NCBI GenBank assembly: GCA_001566295.1
Contig: KQ964255.1
Coordinates: forward strand, 434,001-498,000
Origin: Microdochium bolleyi
Taxonomy: Eukaryota > Ascomycota > Sordariomycetes > Xylariales > Microdochiaceae
Direction: 5' to 3'
Length of the DNA stretch: 64,000 nucleotides
Under the pieces are notes generated by a model that was given only the letters and a program-made list of their open reading frames with translations, did not search any database and was not told where the DNA came from. Shown piece by piece: positions 1 to 13,000 of this stretch. Position 1 is the first letter of the stretch, and every line of letters starts with the position of its first letter. The position numbers and the translations under genes were made by a program.

Positions 1-3000
1 ACGGTCGGGGCCCCGTCGCCGTCACTTTGCTGCTGGCGCAAGAGGAACCTCTTTTACGCGCACGTAAATCGGAAAAACAAGACTGGTTTACAGACAAGCA
101 ATAAGAAGTCTGGCTTCCATCTTGCGGGACAGCCGCTGATTTTGTCAAGGACACTCTCCTGACTCGATATTCATCGAGACCAACGCAACTAAGACGTTGC
201 TCGTTCTCAGCAGCAAAAAAACTACGCACGTGACAATTTACATTGTGTTGTCTGAAAACCATCAAGCGATCAACCGCGTTTGACTCGCGACCGGGACTAC
301 CGCATTCTACTTTCGAGGGTGCAGTATTAAACGGGCTGTCCGGAGCATCCAGAGGCGAAGAACAGTCTCGATCAGCTCTGTGCAGCCGCGTGTGGTAATG
401 CGGAAGTCTCTTCGACTTGCAGAGTACTTGCACGGCTTCCCACGCGTGCTCCGTCCGTCGCACAGAACCACTCGCCTGTCTGCACGGGGACATGCGCAAG
501 ACGGGATCCGGAGATTCGGGACAATCACACCCGACAACCGAAGAGGGAAACGACCAGACAAGGAGCTGTCAGCCATTACTCCCTGCTGCAGCACGGCCCG
601 ATGCACGTACACCTCGCCGACCTCTCTTCTGTTGCGTACCAACACGGCATTGGGAAGGGTTGCCGCTGTTCTCCGCATTCTTGTTTCCCCGTCCCCGTCC
701 CAGTCCCCCCACGTCGGAGGAAATGCAGACCCTCTTGTGCGTGTCACGGGTCTTCTGCCCGGACGATCCAAGCGAACGGGTCTAGATGCATGTTGAGCGT
801 AAGCCTGATCACCCCGGGAGAGAGCCTCTTCAAAGGAATCGGTAAGCCAGTTCAGGCTGAATGGACAGCATAATAATCCAATGCAGGATAGGTGCAATTA
901 TCTGCTGCTCACCCTAGACTCGCTTCCCTCGATTTCTTGTCTGTTTACTTCCCGCTCTAGACCACACACCGCCGCCTTCTACACGTTCGCGTGCATGACA
1001 ATGTATGCTGCTCTGACCATGTACGCCCAATGCTCACAGGAGACGCATATGCAGACTACGCTGCTTTCGCATAACGTGGGGGGAGCGTACCAAATGTCTC
1101 AGTGTCAGCTCTTCCGCTCCGTTAAGATGGCCTCTAACAGACCAAGCCTACCACTGCTCGTGTGCTCTGAGCTGATACCCTTGTGACCAACGACAATGAC
1201 AAAACGACCCCAGGCTCTAGAGCTGGATCGTGTGATTAGACGTCTGCTTGTGCGTCTCGCATCTTGTCTATTTCATGTCTGCAGCTCTTTTTTCTCCGCT
1301 TGGTGCGTGTATGTGTTCGTCACACACGCTGCCGGCACCCAGCGGCTCCCACACTCCACTATGCAAAGGAGTGAGTTGCATTGTCCCGAGCCTGTTGTTC
1401 GAGGGGTGGACTGGATGGAAGGGCCTCAGAGTGTAGTCTCGGAACTTGCACGTGTGGATCAATACTTACAGTCCTCCTAGCTTTGTCTGTTTGGCAAATG
1501 CACACAAGGAAGTGGCACAATGCACGGGAAGGAGATAGATGGACTTCCGTCCGCCGGGCTATCGGAGAAAGTCCCCAGCGGAGCAAAACAAAACCAGGGA
1601 TTTCTCGTACGCCTTGTGAGTAGAAGCCATTCCCGGCTGCCAAGCAAAAGCTTGTCCCCCTCCTCTGCCAGTCCGGCCTTGCTGGGCCCGGGCGGGCAGA
1701 GGAGACAGAGAGGTTTTGGTGGGCGATCGGATCAGGGCCCGGTCCCTTTGTCTTCTCGTGGGAGTTGCCGTCCTCCCGGTGCCTCTGTGATTGAAAAAAA
1801 GGGTCGACACAGCCCAAAGGACTAATGCAGCGTGCTGCGGTGTGGCTTGCACGACACGGGATGTTCCTTGTAATTGATTCGATGAGCTCCGAGGAAGAGA
1901 CGGGACGGAGAGGGCCGGGCCAGCTGACCGAGAATGAGTGACAGTAGTGTCGTGGGTGTCGTGTAAGCCACCGATCTTGTCCCGGTGGCGTTCCGCTCAT
2001 GGCAAATGCTCCGGGCCCCGACTTCACCGGTCTTCTTGCTTTTAATGCACTCGAGTTACCAAGCAAGACATTGAACAAGAGGGAATGCCCCTTTCCTACA
2101 CCGGCGGGTTTCAGTAATCAGCATTGGGCCGATGAGCGAACCATCTGTTCGTCAATCGGCACTGGCAGGACCCGACCCTGGGGCACGGCAACATGCATGC
2201 AGACTGCAGAAGACCTCAGCTCCATGTTCCCACCCATGGCACATGACACAAACAAAGAGTGCAGCAAGTGTCGGGCGGTTGAGAGATTCAGACCGGGTGC
2301 TCTGTTTACACAGAGCCTTTGCAGAAGAACGGTCGGACAAACTGCCATCGCTTGACGGTGCCCAGGCAGGATCTTTTCGAAAAAGACGCGTGACGGCCAG
2401 CCTCCCATCAACCGGCACAGGTTAATCAACAAATATCTTTCAGAGAAGTCGTTGTGAGGTCCTCACCACCAGCGTCGAAGGCGATCGCAACAGCAAGACA
2501 TATACCGCGGGCGTCCTGTGAATCGAATCCCCCCGGAACACCTCACGAACAGAAAAACCCCCCATCGCAGCGGCACAGCGGCACCTTTACATGTGTCAAT
2601 ATCAAGTGACATCCCCCACCGCGATGTCGTGCAACCACCGATGCGGCCACCAGCAGCGTCGTTGCAGCCAGCACAAAAGCTTGACCGAGGCCAAGACCAA
2701 GAAACAAACACTCAGCCGGAACGCCAGCCGTGATGTCTGCTGTGGTCCGCTGCAAGACGGCCGGCCAACTGATTGAACTCAGCTGCCTTTCCATGGGAGA
2801 GCACGAACAGACCCCCTACACCCCCGGGAGAAGCACCGTCGCTACATGCACGGAGAACCGACCGGTGCCGGGCAGGACTCGGGAATCATGTTTTCCTCCC
2901 GAATTCTCTCTGCCAGAGTTGCAATCATCGTGCAAAGTCAACCGGTGACACCTCCTTGCCATGAAAACCCCGATGGGCAGAAGAGTGGCAACATCCATCC

Positions 3001-3648
3001 ATCGCCAGTGCATTTCTCGTATGAGTGCACACGACAGCTGAGCCCACAAACCTCAGGTCGTCCGCCAACTGAACTATGCACACCTCCTAATTATCTGAGG
3101 AGGTCTCAGTTCATTGACTAATAGGAACAACACCAGTGTTCGGTATGCAAAAGGCCTCCCGGGCTCGTCTGCCCAGCGTTCCTCAGAAAGGTTGCAGGAC
3201 CCCTCCCCGTTCTCTTCTGGCACTTGCGGCAAAGTAGACAGACCAAACCCTTGAGAACTCCCGGGGTATTGTTGTCCCCTGAACAGACTGAACAAAGCTT
3301 GCACATGGAAAGAAGAAACACGCATTCATGAACCTCTCATCCACACTCATCACATCATCCGATACTCCGCACTCCCGTTGCCGGTGCCTCGTTGTGCACA
3401 TCCCAGCTAGCTACGCTTAACAAACCGGAGTTCCCGCTTTACCATTATCAAGCTGTTCCACTTTTCCTTTTTCTCCTCTCTTTCTTCGGCTGCAAAGTGC
3501 TTGCTGCAATCCCGAAGTTAGAACACTCCAGCTGTCCAACTAGCGCGACACCCCGTCCGAATCGTCGGCGGAGAGCCATGCCGACGGACCCCACCACGGG
3601 ACGCCCCCGCTCCTCACCCCTTCGCGGCGCGGGACACACACGCGCGAG

Positions 3649-3656
3649 TGACGTCA
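3649..3656. promoter_or_regulatory. Perfect CRE palindrome TGACGTCA
   Basis: The palindrome TGACGTCA is the consensus site for CREB/ATF-type bZIP factors (Atf1/Sko1 class in fungi). It is followed within 15 bp by a CT-rich tract (about 3661-3681) of the kind that precedes fungal start sites, and 47 bp later by three ATGs. No recognised gene starts nearby, so it is either a chance site or the promoter of an unannotated short transcript. Confidence 0.35.
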
Positions 3657-3700
3657 GAGCCACTTTTCTTCTTTCCTTTCCGCCCGCGGAAACATCGAGA

Positions 3701-3724
3701 AAATGGCGAAATGGCGAAATGGCG
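3701..3724 (+). repeat. Octamer AAATGGCG in three tandem copies
   Basis: Three exact head-to-tail copies of AAATGGCG. Because the unit is 8 bp, the three ATGs (3703, 3711, 3719) fall in the three different reading frames, each with a purine at -3 and G at +4. The first opens a frame of about 50 codons, the second about 13 and the third about 30. None resembles a known protein. Confidence 0.9.
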
Positions 3725-4416
3725 TCAAGTGGGACTTGTCGCGGATTTCTAAGCCCAAGGTCACTCAAGGTCTTTGTAATGGGCAGAGCCAGCGGAAGGG
3801 TCTCTCTATAGGGCCTGGTTCAGTTGAGGGTGCCTTTTCATCAATCCCCGGTAGATTGCCTGCTTAATCCCCCAAAAAGTGGTGGATCAGAGCGCTTTGC
3901 ATTTAACATTCAAGGCTCCCCGAGCACCTGCACGCGGCTTGCACCACTGCTCGGACATCAGGCAGACTGCAGATCAGTGCTTTTGGAAACGGTTGCGCAT
4001 GTATACGATATATGTACCTAGTTCATAGGCAAAGGTCCCGTTTTCCTTCATCCTCGCTTGCGTCCGTCCCATGCATGGCGCTGAGGCCCGAAAAACCCGA
4101 AGACGCGAGCTCAAGTGTAGATTTTGGCCCGCGCCACACAAACTCCGCGGAACGCCATGTCCCTGAAAGACCAGATTGCTTCCTGGTCGCCAAACGCCCA
4201 CCCGTGAAAACAAAACAACGAAACACCGTCCCTATGGGATGCATGTCCCTGATAACGCCCGGTTGTCGAGACCATCGAACAAGGATCGAGGCCGACGATG
4301 CGACATAGGAGAGAGAGAAAGAGGAAAGAAAGGTCGTCGAACCCGTATGCAGTGTTGAAATTAAATAGATGTAGAGTCCAGAAGAGTCGTTCGGTCATGT
4401 TCCTAAAGTTGCGTGC

Positions 4417-7023
4417 CTAGTAGCCGGGCTTGCCAGGCATCGGAGGCAGGCCGCCGCCGCTTCCTTGAGCAGGGAGATGGTTGTGGCAAAAGATGGTGCT
4501 CCCGTACCCGTTCTTCTTGGACACCTTCTTGGTCGCGTCGATCGCCTGGGCGGGTTTTGGCTCGTCGTAGCTTTCGGGCTGGCAGCACTCGACTGTCTTC
4601 ATCCATCGTGTCGAGACAACCTCTGCCATGGTCATACGCTTCTCTGGGTTGGGATGAAGCATGCAGAGGAGCACACGTCTCAGCGATACAGGGCTGACGC
4701 ATTGCTCGAAAGCCGGCACCGAGGGGAAGTTGGCCTCGAAGTCGGGGTTCTCGGCCTTTTTGGCGTCGAGTCCTCTCCAGCCGCTGACAAGCTTCTCGTA
4801 TGTGGGCACGTTGGGAAGTGAGGCCTGGTCCCAGATCTGCCCGCCGAAAATCAGGTGAATCATGACAATCGCGGAGCTCCATACGTCCAGCGGGCGGGGG
4901 TCGTAATCAGCATCCTTGATCAGGACCTCGGGAGCGATGTATGGCATACTGCCGCAGATGCCGGGCTTGCAGCGGCGGATTTCTCCCATGTTGACGCCGC
5001 ACTGGCCACCGGCTTCCCTGAGCCCTGGGTGCACGCCAGAGAAGACCTCCGAAACACCAAAGTCGACAATCTTGAGCTTGCTGTCTTTGGTGATGAGCAG
5101 GTTGTCCAGTTTGATGTCGCGATGCGCGATTCCGTGGTTGTGCAAGTAGTTGACACCCTGGCAAAGCTGCTTGAACAAGCAGGCGCGATCGCTCTCGCGG
5201 TTGTCTTCTCGGAGGTACTTCTTGGAGACGAGGCTGAACAGGTCGCCCTCGGAAACGTACTCCATGACGTGGTTCCAGCGCCCGTGATCAATGCACAGGC
5301 GGAAGGTCTCGACAATATTGGGGTGGTGCAAGCTCTTCGCAATGCTGTACTCGGACTTGATCTTGGCCTCGTACTCCTCTTTGGATTCTTCACGGGACTT
5401 TGGGCGGAACTCCTTGACCGCGTAGATCTCGTTGGCGCATCCTTTACGGATCATGGTGTTGACCTTGGATGTAGCACCCTGGCCCAGGTGCTTGCCGTGG
5501 CGGCCGAGAATTTTGTGCTGGTACTCGAACTCGCGGCTGAGTTCAGCAATGTCGACGGTAAAATCGTCGGGCAGGCTCAGACTCAAGCGCCGTGCCTTGA
5601 TACCGGTGCCCTCATCTGGTTGCAGGGCCCATGGATTTCGGATCAGGTCTGCATGCACTTGTTGCGACTGGCCGCCCACTTTAGGGGCCTTCTTGCGCTC
5701 GACACTGCGCGCGCGCGGTCGGGGTGTTTCTACCTTGGGAGTGCCGGCGTTGGATGACGCAAAATTGACCATGCGGCCGCGGATGGAGAAGCCGGTGTGC
5801 GCGCGCGACTTTCGGTGCGAGTTCTGGAAGAAGTCGTCGGCTGCCGGCATGGACACACGTTTCGAGGACTTGCTGCTGCTGTCTCGGGCCGAAGCTGTCA
5901 TCTGCAGCGGGGTGTCGTTGGGCGAGGGAGGACTGTTGGAGCGGGTGGTGCCTGCAGATCGGTGGAACGAGAAGCGGCGGCTGTGCTTGGACGCGCTGTT
6001 GTCGGACGAGCCGCCATTGGTCTTTGGTGCATCCTTTGTCGAGGTCAGCGGGCGGAGGGCTGGCCGCGAGGCCATCTCGCCCATGTTGGAATTGGAGCGC
6101 TTGAAAAAGGTCATGACTCTGCGCAGACTGGGTCTGCTGTCGGCAGCGGTTGCAGGAGGGGACGAGATAGACGACGAGGAAGAGACGTGCCGGAGACTCG
6201 GGGGTAGCAGAGGCGGCGCGGCGGAAGAGGGTGAGACAGGCGGCTGGAGCAGCGAGGACGGCGAGCCGGCGGAAGTCTTTGGCCGGCGACGGAAGAAGGA
6301 GCTGCGGGCAGTGGTGGCGGCCGCGTCGGTGGTGGTGCAGGCGGTGCTGTTGGGGGTGGGTGTTGTGAGGGATTTAGTGGACCGGGATGCACGTAGGGGC
6401 AGGCTTGGGACCGGCGCAGCTTGTGGGACTTGCAGAGTCTGGCGCGCAGGGGCAGGGCCACTTGCAGTTGCAGGTGCAGGTGCAGCGGACGGGGCAGCCT
6501 CAGTGCTCGACACAGCTCGTCGGAGGTGCAGCAGAGAGCGGCGGGCTGCTGGTGCAACAGCAGCGGGAGCAGGCGGAGGCGGCGGCGGCGGGTGCAGAGG
6601 AGCCGGACAGAGAGGAGCCTGTGTCTGATACTGGAGCTGGCTCTGGTACTGATATTGGGGCTTACAAATGGCAGCTAGGTGCGTATCGTCGTCGAGCAGC
6701 TCGGGAATCCCTGGAACGGCGAAGTGGCCGGCGGCGGGGTGCAGGTGTAAGTGGCCGTGGTGCAGGCTGGACAGGTCGTGCGACTGGCGGCCGCTGACGG
6801 GGGTGAGGGGCTCGGTGGCAGTCTCGCTGGCTGTTTCTTCATCGCATGTACAGGTTGAGGCGGGAAGAGAGGAGGAAGCAGAGGCAGAGGTGGAAGAGGA
6901 GGAGCAGGCCGCTGGGCAGGTGATATTGTCCCAGTGCTCGTCTTGATGTCCACCACGCGCACTGGTGGTGGGTGCCGATGACGCTGGAGCGCCCGGTGCG
7001 GCCAGGGTCTGGGAGGCTGCCAT
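4417..7023 (-). CDS. HAL/Sat4-type serine/threonine protein kinase
   Basis: Single-exon gene of 868 codons. The open frame extends upstream to a GTG at 7092 that directly follows a TAA, so the first real start is the ATG at 7021-7023. Residues 1 to about 480 are low-complexity (S/P/A/T-rich, with a YQYQ/SQLQ stretch and a proline run) and presumably disordered. The kinase domain covers about 500-820: glycine loop LGQGATSKV, lysine in YAVKEF (K537), catalytic HRDIKLDN (D636), DFG (D654) and IAPE (E699). The long insert between DFG and APE (SGVHPGLREAGG...RRCKPGICG) is typical of the fungal Hal4/Hal5/Ptk/Npr1 family. In yeast these kinases stabilise plasma-membrane potassium and nutrient transporters and set salt tolerance. 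The family call is firm. Assignment to Sat4/Hal4 versus another member is inference. The long CT-rich region on its 5' side may hold a leader or upstream exon. Confidence 0.9.
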   Translation of the reverse strand: MAASQTLAAPGAPASSAPTTSARGGHQDEHWDNITCPAACSSSSTSASASSSLPASTCTCDEETASETATEPLTPVSGRQSHDLSSLHHGHLHLHPAAGHFAVPGIPELLDDDTHLAAICKPQYQYQSQLQYQTQAPLCPAPLHPPPPPPPAPAAVAPAARRSLLHLRRAVSSTEAAPSAAPAPATASGPAPARQTLQVPQAAPVPSLPLRASRSTKSLTTPTPNSTACTTTDAAATTARSSFFRRRPKTSAGSPSSLLQPPVSPSSAAPPLLPPSLRHVSSSSSISSPPATAADSRPSLRRVMTFFKRSNSNMGEMASRPALRPLTSTKDAPKTNGGSSDNSASKHSRRFSFHRSAGTTRSNSPPSPNDTPLQMTASARDSSSKSSKRVSMPAADDFFQNSHRKSRAHTGFSIRGRMVNFASSNAGTPKVETPRPRARSVERKKAPKVGGQSQQVHADLIRNPWALQPDEGTGIKARRLSLSLPDDFTVDIAELSREFEYQHKILGRHGKHLGQGATSKVNTMIRKGCANEIYAVKEFRPKSREESKEEYEAKIKSEYSIAKSLHHPNIVETFRLCIDHGRWNHVMEYVSEGDLFSLVSKKYLREDNRESDRACLFKQLCQGVNYLHNHGIAHRDIKLDNLLITKDSKLKIVDFGVSEVFSGVHPGLREAGGQCGVNMGEIRRCKPGICGSMPYIAPEVLIKDADYDPRPLDVWSSAIVMIHLIFGGQIWDQASLPNVPTYEKLVSGWRGLDAKKAENPDFEANFPSVPAFEQCVSPVSLRRVLLCMLHPNPEKRMTMAEVVSTRWMKTVECCQPESYDEPKPAQAIDATKKVSKKNGYGSTIFCHNHLPAQGSGGGLPPMPGKPGY

Positions 7024-10000
7024 TGCTGCGGCTCGTGGGCAGGCTGACTCTGACTCGGCTGGAGATGTGGGCAAGCACCAGAGAGCGGGCACTTAATTAT
7101 GGGCCCGGCCGATGCAATCGCCCTAGTCCTGGTTCGCTGCTCGGTGATGCTCGAGTCTTGGATGGCGAGGCCCAGGATGCGTGCTTGGTCACAGGTGGGG
7201 ACCAGGATGCAGCCAGTATGCCGACCGTCTCGAGGTTGCTGGTTGGCACGGCCAAGCTTTGGCGCTTGTCCTTGGCGGCTGCTCGACCTCAGTGTAGCCA
7301 GCAGCGACAGTCGTCAGGGACCATGAGGTTAAAGCAGGCGCCGGAGAGAGATCGAAGGCCAGGGTGTGGTGTCTGCTTGCTTTGGTCCGGACCCTGCCCA
7401 GAGGGTGGTGCTGGTAGCGTGTAAGTCGGCGGTTGAATCCCCGAGGTTTTGCTTGTGATCCGGAGCGGGAGACGGTGTTGGCAGCAGGTATGGAGTGTCG
7501 ATTTAGTTTCGTGTGGTCGACTGAGAGAAGCGGCAAGTCAATAAAGGAGGCTGTCGTGACCGTGCTGGATGTATGCTCGTGTTGACAAGCATGGCAAGGC
7601 TGCCGGAGAGCTGGAGACGGAATGAACACCTGGTGAATAGGCAGGTCTGGTGCTTGGAGGGAGATCGAGAAGGAGGGATCACGGGGGAGCGAGGAGGTAG
7701 TAATAAGACGCTGGGTGCTGGCAAGTGTCCGTGGCCCCGTCCAGTCAGCGAAAGGGAAAGATGGATGGCTGCTTCGTCGAATGTTCGGTGCAGGACCGCC
7801 GGCGGTGGTGTGCAAGGACAATGGGTAATGAATGCACGAGTGGACGAGTGCTCCTGTGCCCTTGCCAAGTTGCGATCTGCCGTGACAAGTCTCTGCCAAG
7901 ACAGCTTCATTGACGGGGATTCTGCGGTGCCTCAGCACGGATGTGCCGATCTATTGCTTGGGCGAGGCTCAGACAGCCTGCCGCGAGGACTACAGGGCTG
8001 TGTCACGGCAGACCATGTATACGTGATCATTGTTCACAGCGCATGCTGGCCCTTGGCGTCAAACATCAGAGTGTTTCTCGTTGCTTCAGGAGGGCGGCAT
8101 CGCAGTCTGCTCGTGCTAAACATAGCGCCACGGCAGCAGAGGAGAGGCTAAGATAAACTTGCCGCAGACTGACAGCCCGCAACTCAAGGCTGTCAAAGCC
8201 TAAGCCTGCCCCAGAGATCGGCAGTGAGCCTGTCGCACATCTGTCAAATCGGCAACAGATGTGTTTGACCTCCTTACGCAAACACCCAAGCGGAGAGAAT
8301 TGCTGGTGGCCGGACGCACCTGGGTTTTGCGTCCGGATCCCCCAGGTTTCGCTAGTTTATATTCCCTCGCTCCGCACTGCTGGGCGCACAGTGAGATCGT
8401 GAGCATCGTGGGATGCCTGGGGGTTCTGTCCACCCGCTCCGCAAAAACGCCGGAGACCTATCTGTGGGGGGGGCGAGATTGAGACGGACTAATTAGGTTG
8501 TCCGTCTGTCTGCTTGGGACTGTGTGGGGACTTCGGCAGATTGAGTGTGCATGCAAGTGCGCTTGTACTCTCGCAGGTATTGTCTACCGGCCAATGCGGA
8601 ATATCACTAGCCGCTCCGGTACTCTGCACCTTGGCGACGGCACCATTGAAGCGTCACAGCATCGGCGAACCCTCGAGGCTGTGTCTTGTCTGGCGTGCGA
8701 TCACGGGCGGACAGGCAACACAGGACTGCATCAGGGGGTCCGCGGATGCTGTCTGCAGCGCTGTTGAACCGGTTCGTGAAGTGCGCACCCACCGGCATCA
8801 GACAGGGTCGCAACCTCCGACGCTTTTTTGCGGACGGAGTACGATGCCGCCATGACGGTCGCTTAACCGTACTCCCAGAGAGCCTACTCCTGCGAGCTAT
8901 TGCGGCCGCCAAGCTTTGTTTCGCTTCAAAGCAAAAATTTGTGGCAGGTGTTGTTGCGCAGCGAGGAGTGGTCACCGTCTTGGCAGCTCCCTGCACGAGC
9001 TCAGTCGGCCGCAAAATCTTGTGCGCCCGTCCAATGGCAGGGCGTGGATTCCAAGGATTGGCAGCGCCCAGGTCTTGGGTTCGTGCTTGGGGCCACCGCA
9101 GCGGGCAAGTCGTTGGGGATGCGTTTTCTTCTTCACAGAGCATGACCCCACGGGCCAGGCAGGCCAAGCCCGGCCTTATTACCATCGTGGGCGTGGGCGC
9201 CAACGGTGGACAGCACCGAGAGACGTTGCATTCCACGTCGTGCTGCGGGCTGCGGGACAAGTCAGTGCAGAAATACCTTGCCTGGTGCATGCATTAATCA
9301 AGCTGGTGAGAGCATGTGCTGGGCCGCATGCCTATCAAATTGCAATCGCCGTGCCCAGACACCACCATTGAGCGGACATGCCAATACCAAGAAGGATCCA
9401 CCAAGACGCCCAGCCAGCTGTCAGGTGCCTGCACCGAGGAACGGTTGCTGACCGGACAAGACTGCGCGTATTGTAATTGCCTGTGGAAGCCATCTGGCGT
9501 TTCCTCACGCCTTCGCCTGTGGAGTGCATGGCTGGACGACTGGCTGATAAGTGAGGCAGACCCGGTGGCCCACTCCGCAGAAGGGCCGACGTCAAGATAG
9601 AGAGAGGTCAAGGCCAGGCGTTGTCCGCGAGGTCGGCGGGCTTGCAAACCGTCGGACTGGCGCCCTCGTGTCGTGCGGCCCTTGGGAGAGGGACAACGGC
9701 CGGCCGGTCGGCCAAAGTGTCGCTCGAACTGGCAGCATCGCGAGCCGCCCGATGCGCAGAGCTGCATCATCGTCATGCTGGCGTTCCAGCAGAGCAGTCC
9801 GACTCCGCATGGAGCAAGCCGGGGCCCCCCACACCATCTCGACACGCTGCATGGGAACCCCCACCTCTACACAGCAGCGCGCTGGCTCTCCTGAGCTGTG
9901 CACCAGTGCCACCAACAACAGCCCTGATGTGCTTTCCATGACAAGCACGGCCAGCCAGTCACAGCCAGCCTCTGCTTGCCTTTGCTTGGCCCGTCGCCTC

Positions 10001-13000
10001 TGTTGCATCATGGAGCACCACTCCAGGACACCACCTTGTGCAGCCCTGTCCAGTCTCGTCCGCCATACCGTAGCCCTCCGTCTCCTGCTCTGTCTCGCCC
10101 ACAGCATTGGGACATCTTGCGTCATCATGGGATCACACCAACTGCCGGAGCCAGGCTGATGGGCAGGGCAGGCAGGCTTTGGGCAAGGCGGGCAGGCTTC
10201 GTAATGATCGTCACGGTCGGTTCCGGGGCACGCCACACGTGCAACAACATGAAAATGATGGCTGCATCGCTGCATTGCTGCTCGTCTGCTGGTTAAAACG
10301 GTCCTCTCCTCTTGGAATGACCCTCCCAGCACGCACTTCGTCACTGATCTGCAGCCACTTCCCCAGCTGCCGCAAAGCTCGCTGGACCCATGAGCCAGAA
10401 AGTCCCCTCGATCTCGCCAAACCCTAAGCGGCGGGAAGCGTCGTCGAAGCACCCTATCACCAGCTCATCCCCGCGCGCGTGCTTGGCTTTGTGCCAGCTT
10501 GTGGCTGCAGGATTTAGAGCGGACGTCGAAGTCTATCGGCCACCCCGCAATCCTCTTGTTCGACACGACGACGTACGCCTGCCCGCCAAGTTGTTGGAGG
10601 AGGTCTTGACGGCAACCTTGAAATCCGGCCTTGTGTCCCTTCGCCCGACATGAGCCACGCACTTCCCCGCACCGTCGGATCGGCATCGTGGCTCGCGTGG
10701 AGTGCCAGCAGCCGCGGAGATGGCCGTTCGCTTCGACTCATGTTTTGCCGCCTGCCACGCCCTGCCTGATTCCCCGGGCAATGAATGTGTTCAGAGGTCC
10801 ACCGGGTAAATGGCGTCTAAACACGCACTTCGGACCCGTACGTTCGGGGCGTGTCGCGACATCGACGATCCTCCGGCTTGAGCAGCCCCTGCAACGAGCG
10901 AGACATGACCCCAACATTCGCCAGAACCGACTGGGCCATCCGGGAGCTGAAAATCCTCCTGCATGGAAGCACAGCATTTCCAGGCGGACCATGCTGCAAG
11001 GTCCCCCCCCGCATCGGTCGTTTTCGGGAGCGCGACATGCCGCCTCAAAGCGCAGAGGCGGAGGTCAAACCGCTTCGCCCTGCGTGAGCACGCAACAGGG
11101 CCTCGAGGGCCTCAAACCACTCAGCGAATGAGACGAGCGAAGAGGTGTCCCTAGTCGCGTGACGGGCGCTCATGGCGGCATGGTGACGGGGGCGTTACAC
11201 AAGAGCGCGCGCTTGTGTCCATCTTGACAGGTTCACGCAGTCCAGCTGCTCATCACGTACAACTGGCGGTGTGCCAGGGCAATCTCGTCAAATACCACCG
11301 GAAGATGCCCGCCCTATCGCCCTATGGGTTACAAACCTCCCGTTAACGGCAAGGTTTGTAAATTGAGGTTGGTGCAGCTGCAGCCAAAGCTTGGACATCT
11401 GACATGTCTCTGCTGCGTTTCCCGCCGACGACTGGAAGACCAGCAGCAGCGGACACCCTGCATAAGTGCACCTGAAACGTAACACTCCAGCGACGAGGAC
11501 AACTGACGGCTGCTGTTCCCCGGGGGCCGCCCGTCCCGTGGTGCGCGTGGGGAGGCAGAATTTTCTGGTGCATGCTGCTGCATCTTTTCTCCTGCATGTG
11601 TGCATGTGCATGCGGCGACAGCCTCGGTGTTGGGCGTCGTCCATTCATGCGACTCGTGGGTGATATGTCTTGCTGGGACAAGGGAGGAAGCTCAGGCCTC
11701 ATCATTTCAGGTGGTGTCGCGTGCGCCCCCACGCTCTTCCGTCGTTCGCCCGCTCCACGTAGTCCCTGTGGGCTCGACTTCGGGTCCACTTCTCCTCATG
11801 TCAACCCTTGATCTTTCCTCCGACATCCCGGTGCTCTGTCCAGCCACTGTACGTGCTTTTACGCAGTACACAGTACCGAGACCGCCAATTGATGATCAAC
11901 ATGCCGCAGCATGCTGTGGCCAGTTCTAGTGATGACATGCGCGCGGACGAGGCTGCGGGCCCCATCGATCTGCTTTGCCAACGCCCAGCGACCGCATGTG
12001 CGGTGTTGTGCTGTCCTGTCCTTCGCTGTCCTGCTCTGTGCTGTCGGTGCATCTGCAGACAGGGCGCGCGCTGATCGACCTGATCAGTTTGCCCCCAGGT
12101 TGCCATTTACGGTATCAGAGTTTAGCGCACACGTTTGAGGTGTCATGCAGATCGCAGCGTGTCACCGCCTTTGATCCTATCGCACCCGCACACGTCTGGG
12201 GAAGTGACAACACCCCTACCTTATCCAACAGAGCTGGGCAGATCCGGCCCTCTCTGTCTCAGCATCACGGCTCTGCAGTGTCACTGCCGGATGACTCCCA
12301 AAATCCGCAAGACAGGTAACTTTGCGAGCGTGGTTTTCACATTGACTCACTTTTTGCCGGCAGGCCGGCCAAGGATACTGCGCACCTGAAGACGCTGACT
12401 TGTCTTGGCCCTCAAGGCGTGTCAACGTAATTGTTAGCCAATGCCCAGCGATGCAAGGTGTGCTGCTCCTTTCCGCACGGCCATGTCGGCACGACCAAGC
12501 CCGCGGACAAACATCCCGAAGTTTTGCATCTGAGTCATCGCCAGACGGGCATCTTCCCAATGTCCGACTTGGCGGCTGAGACGCTTGCCGAGAGCCGCGA
12601 AAGAACTCGTGTGTGATTTATCCTGTGGGCTCGGCAGGCCCTGCGAGCTGAGCAGCAACGGGGGCATGCGATGCGCCTCGAGCAGGCCACTGTGCTGTAG
12701 GAAGAGCAATGGTGTCCGTCCACGTTGATCCGTGCGCTGCTGTATCTACAGTATCAAAGTATGCAATTCTGCAATGGAGGCTGGCAACGAGCCGACGCTA
12801 TACCTTTGCCGCACGTTGATCCTTCTCTCCCCGTCGTCTCGCGTTAGCCACGCAGGAATAGAAGCACGTAATAATCTCGGCCTGGATATAGTCGTCGTCG
12901 TCGTCGTCGTCGTCGTCGTACTTGTTTGTGTCCTGTCGAAGACTTCTATTGTAGAGGTCACGCCTTTTGACTAAGATGGAGGCCGACTGATTGTTGGAGA

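Larger units (their letters stand above)
1..4416. other. Gene-free stretch, left edge
   Basis: No open frame here has protein-like composition, domain motifs or a coherent set of splice signals. All frames over 100 codons look like chance frames in GC-rich DNA, and several overlap on opposite strands. The stretch lies downstream of the minus-strand kinase gene (stop at 4417). The only promoter-like cluster is around 3640-3725: a perfect TGACGTCA, then a pyrimidine tract, then an ATG-containing octamer repeat (listed separately). Whether a short transcript starts there cannot be told from the sequence. Confidence 0.6.

Noticed and set aside
2510..2535. tRNA T-loop-like word near 2520 and a similar one at 7434
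   Set aside because: No matching acceptor, D or anticodon arms could be folded around either; no tRNA was found in the window.
4855..6628. Plus-strand frames of 300 and 398 codons
   Set aside because: Antisense shadows of the HAL-type kinase on the minus strand, produced by its GC-rich third codon positions.
7189..7938. 249-codon minus-strand open frame upstream of the HAL-type kinase
   Set aside because: H/T/S/P/R-rich composition expected from CT/CA-rich leader DNA, no motif and no splice link to the kinase frame; probably promoter or 5' leader.
9592..10452. 286-codon minus-strand open frame
   Set aside because: Arg/Ala/Cys/Trp-rich with no repeating domain pattern, overlapped by several plus-strand frames of equal quality; treated as a chance frame in GC-rich DNA.
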